Source: Nocardiopsis sp. N85 (lineage in GTDB: Bacteria; Actinomycetota; Actinomycetes; Streptosporangiales; Streptosporangiaceae). From it: a stretch of DNA of 64,000 nucleotides. How positions within the stretch are numbered: the stretch's first letter is position 1; each line of letters begins with the position of its first letter. The DNA is taken from assembly GCF_028882275.1 (NCBI RefSeq), contig NZ_JARBUT010000005.1:1-64000 (forward strand). Reading direction: 5' to 3'. Below, one piece after another: positions 63,412 to 64,000 of the stretch. A program made the position numbers and the translations under genes. The notes below the pieces were generated by a model. It did not search any database. It saw nothing but the letters and a program-made list of their open reading frames with translations, and was not told the DNA's origin.

Positions 63412-64000
63412 GCGTCGCCACCCGCCCGGACGGCACCGTGCCGTTCCGCGCCACCCTCGGCCGTTCCGTCGCGCTGTTCTCGGCGTTCCGCAAGGAGCAG
63501 ACCGACCCGGCGTTCTTCTACGGGACGCTCGCCCGCGACACCGTCGCCCAGCTGCGCTCGTACACGCCGCTGGACGGAAGACTCGTGGTGGACGTGGGCG
63601 GCGGCCCGGGATACTTCGCCGACGCGCTCCGCGAGGCGGGCGCCCGCTGCCTGTGCGTCGACTCCGACGCCCACGAGATGACCCTGCACGGCCGGGCCGC
63701 CGACGCGTTCGCCCTCCAGGGCAGCGCCCTGGACCTGCCGCTGCGCACCGGCTCGGTGGACGTGTGCTTCTCCTCCAACGTGCTGGAGCACGTACCGGAC
63801 AGGACGCGCATGGCCGACGAGATGGTCCGGGTGACCCGCCCGGACGGACTCGTCTACCTGTCGTACACGCTCTGGCTCTCGCCCTGGGGCGGGCACGAGA
63901 CCTCGCCGTGGCACTACCTCGGCGGCCGGTACGCCGCCGAGCGGTTCACCCGCCGCAACGGGCGTCGACCCAAGAACGACTTCGGTCGCACCATGTACGC
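63408..64000 (+). CDS. second SAM-dependent methyltransferase, cut by window edge
   Basis: At least 197 residues are visible and the frame is open at the edge. Start ATG in a 4-base overlap. RSVALFSAFRKEQTDPAFFY precedes motif I LVVDVGGGPGYFADALREAG, then CVDSDAHEM, SVDVCFSSNVLEHVPDRTRM. The preface and order resemble mycobacterial Rv0224c. With its neighbour it forms a two-gene methyltransferase operon at the end of the envelope cluster. Confidence 0.88.
   Translation, partial: MSVATRPDGTVPFRATLGRSVALFSAFRKEQTDPAFFYGTLARDTVAQLRSYTPLDGRLVVDVGGGPGYFADALREAGARCLCVDSDAHEMTLHGRAADAFALQGSALDLPLRTGSVDVCFSSNVLEHVPDRTRMADEMVRVTRPDGLVYLSYTLWLSPWGGHETSPWHYLGGRYAAERFTRRNGRRPKNDFGRTMY

Overview
The window is very G+C-rich DNA with dense genes, frequent GTG starts and gene families typical of actinobacteria. 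These include a conservon (sensor kinase, roadblock, DUF742, GTPase), decaprenylphosphoryl-arabinose synthesis genes, a DUF3068 lipoglycan gene, YhgE/Pip with a TetR regulator, and GuaB1. No rRNA or complete tRNA is present. The gene set would fit a Nocardiopsis-like member of the Streptosporangiales, but that placement is inference, not something the sequence proves.

Layout. 1-2.2 kb looks like the end of an integrated element. It holds a partial frame at the left edge, a two-gene minus-strand cassette (small membrane protein plus pentapeptide-repeat protein) whose products share a short motif, an iteron-like array, a palindrome, and the 3' part of a tRNA-Arg(CCG) gene. 2.4-5.4 kb: FadR-type regulator, DnaQ-like exonuclease, MarR regulator, LURP-one-like protein. 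5.6-8.9 kb: a decayed histidine kinase/ABC exporter locus mixed with small intact genes (EF-G domain IV-like protein, DinB). 9-16.7 kb: BASS symporter, anti-sigma-type ATPase, the glpD/tetR/AGPS-like flavoprotein trio, two paralogous proline-rich membrane proteins. 16.9-24.4 kb: a KdpD/KdpE pair without kdpFABC, two antibiotic-resistance-type enzyme homologues, a CbiX-like protein, peptide deformylase. 24.6-36 kb: secreted coiled-coil protein, MFS transporter, hydrolase, an apparently inactive CPBP protein with a repetitive tail, an EF-G-like GTPase, a wrecked IS605-type TnpB, and an M20/M48 peptidase pair. 36-46.6 kb: acyltransferase, CDP-alcohol phosphatidyltransferase, GuaB1, endonuclease V, an operator-controlled ATPase/YhgE/TetR operon, DUF3592, VanZ-RDD protein. 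47-54.7 kb: a complete conservon followed by two tandem MpaB/DUF2236 genes and a GPH-type transporter. 54.8-64 kb: an envelope polysaccharide cluster.

How genes work together. dprE2, dprE1 and the UbiA-family gene (54.8-57.9 kb) form the decaprenylphosphoryl-arabinofuranose donor pathway. They lie directly beside a DUF3068 (LmcA-like) gene, an acyltransferase, a large multi-spanning GT-C-like protein and two methyltransferases, an order reminiscent of the mycobacterial Rv0224c-Rv0228 neighbourhood. This suggests an arabinan- or lipoglycan-type envelope polymer. The glpD/tetR/flavoprotein trio likewise recalls mycobacterial Rv2249c-Rv2251. The conservon forms a membrane-associated G-protein-like signalling unit, with the DUF2236 pair in the place often held by a cytochrome P450.

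Most notable points: (1) an adjacent gene pair sharing a motif of 15 residues, resembling bacterial amyloid-signalling or RIP-type tags, at the edge of an element integrated in a tRNA gene; (2) several family members that have lost hallmark catalytic residues (KdpD Walker lysine, CPBP Glu and His, DprE1 cysteine position, a degenerate ABC ATPase); (3) a 26-base near-perfect operator ahead of the YhgE operon; (4) a near-identical tract between the two DUF2236 paralogues; (5) two decayed loci with informative deletion junctions.
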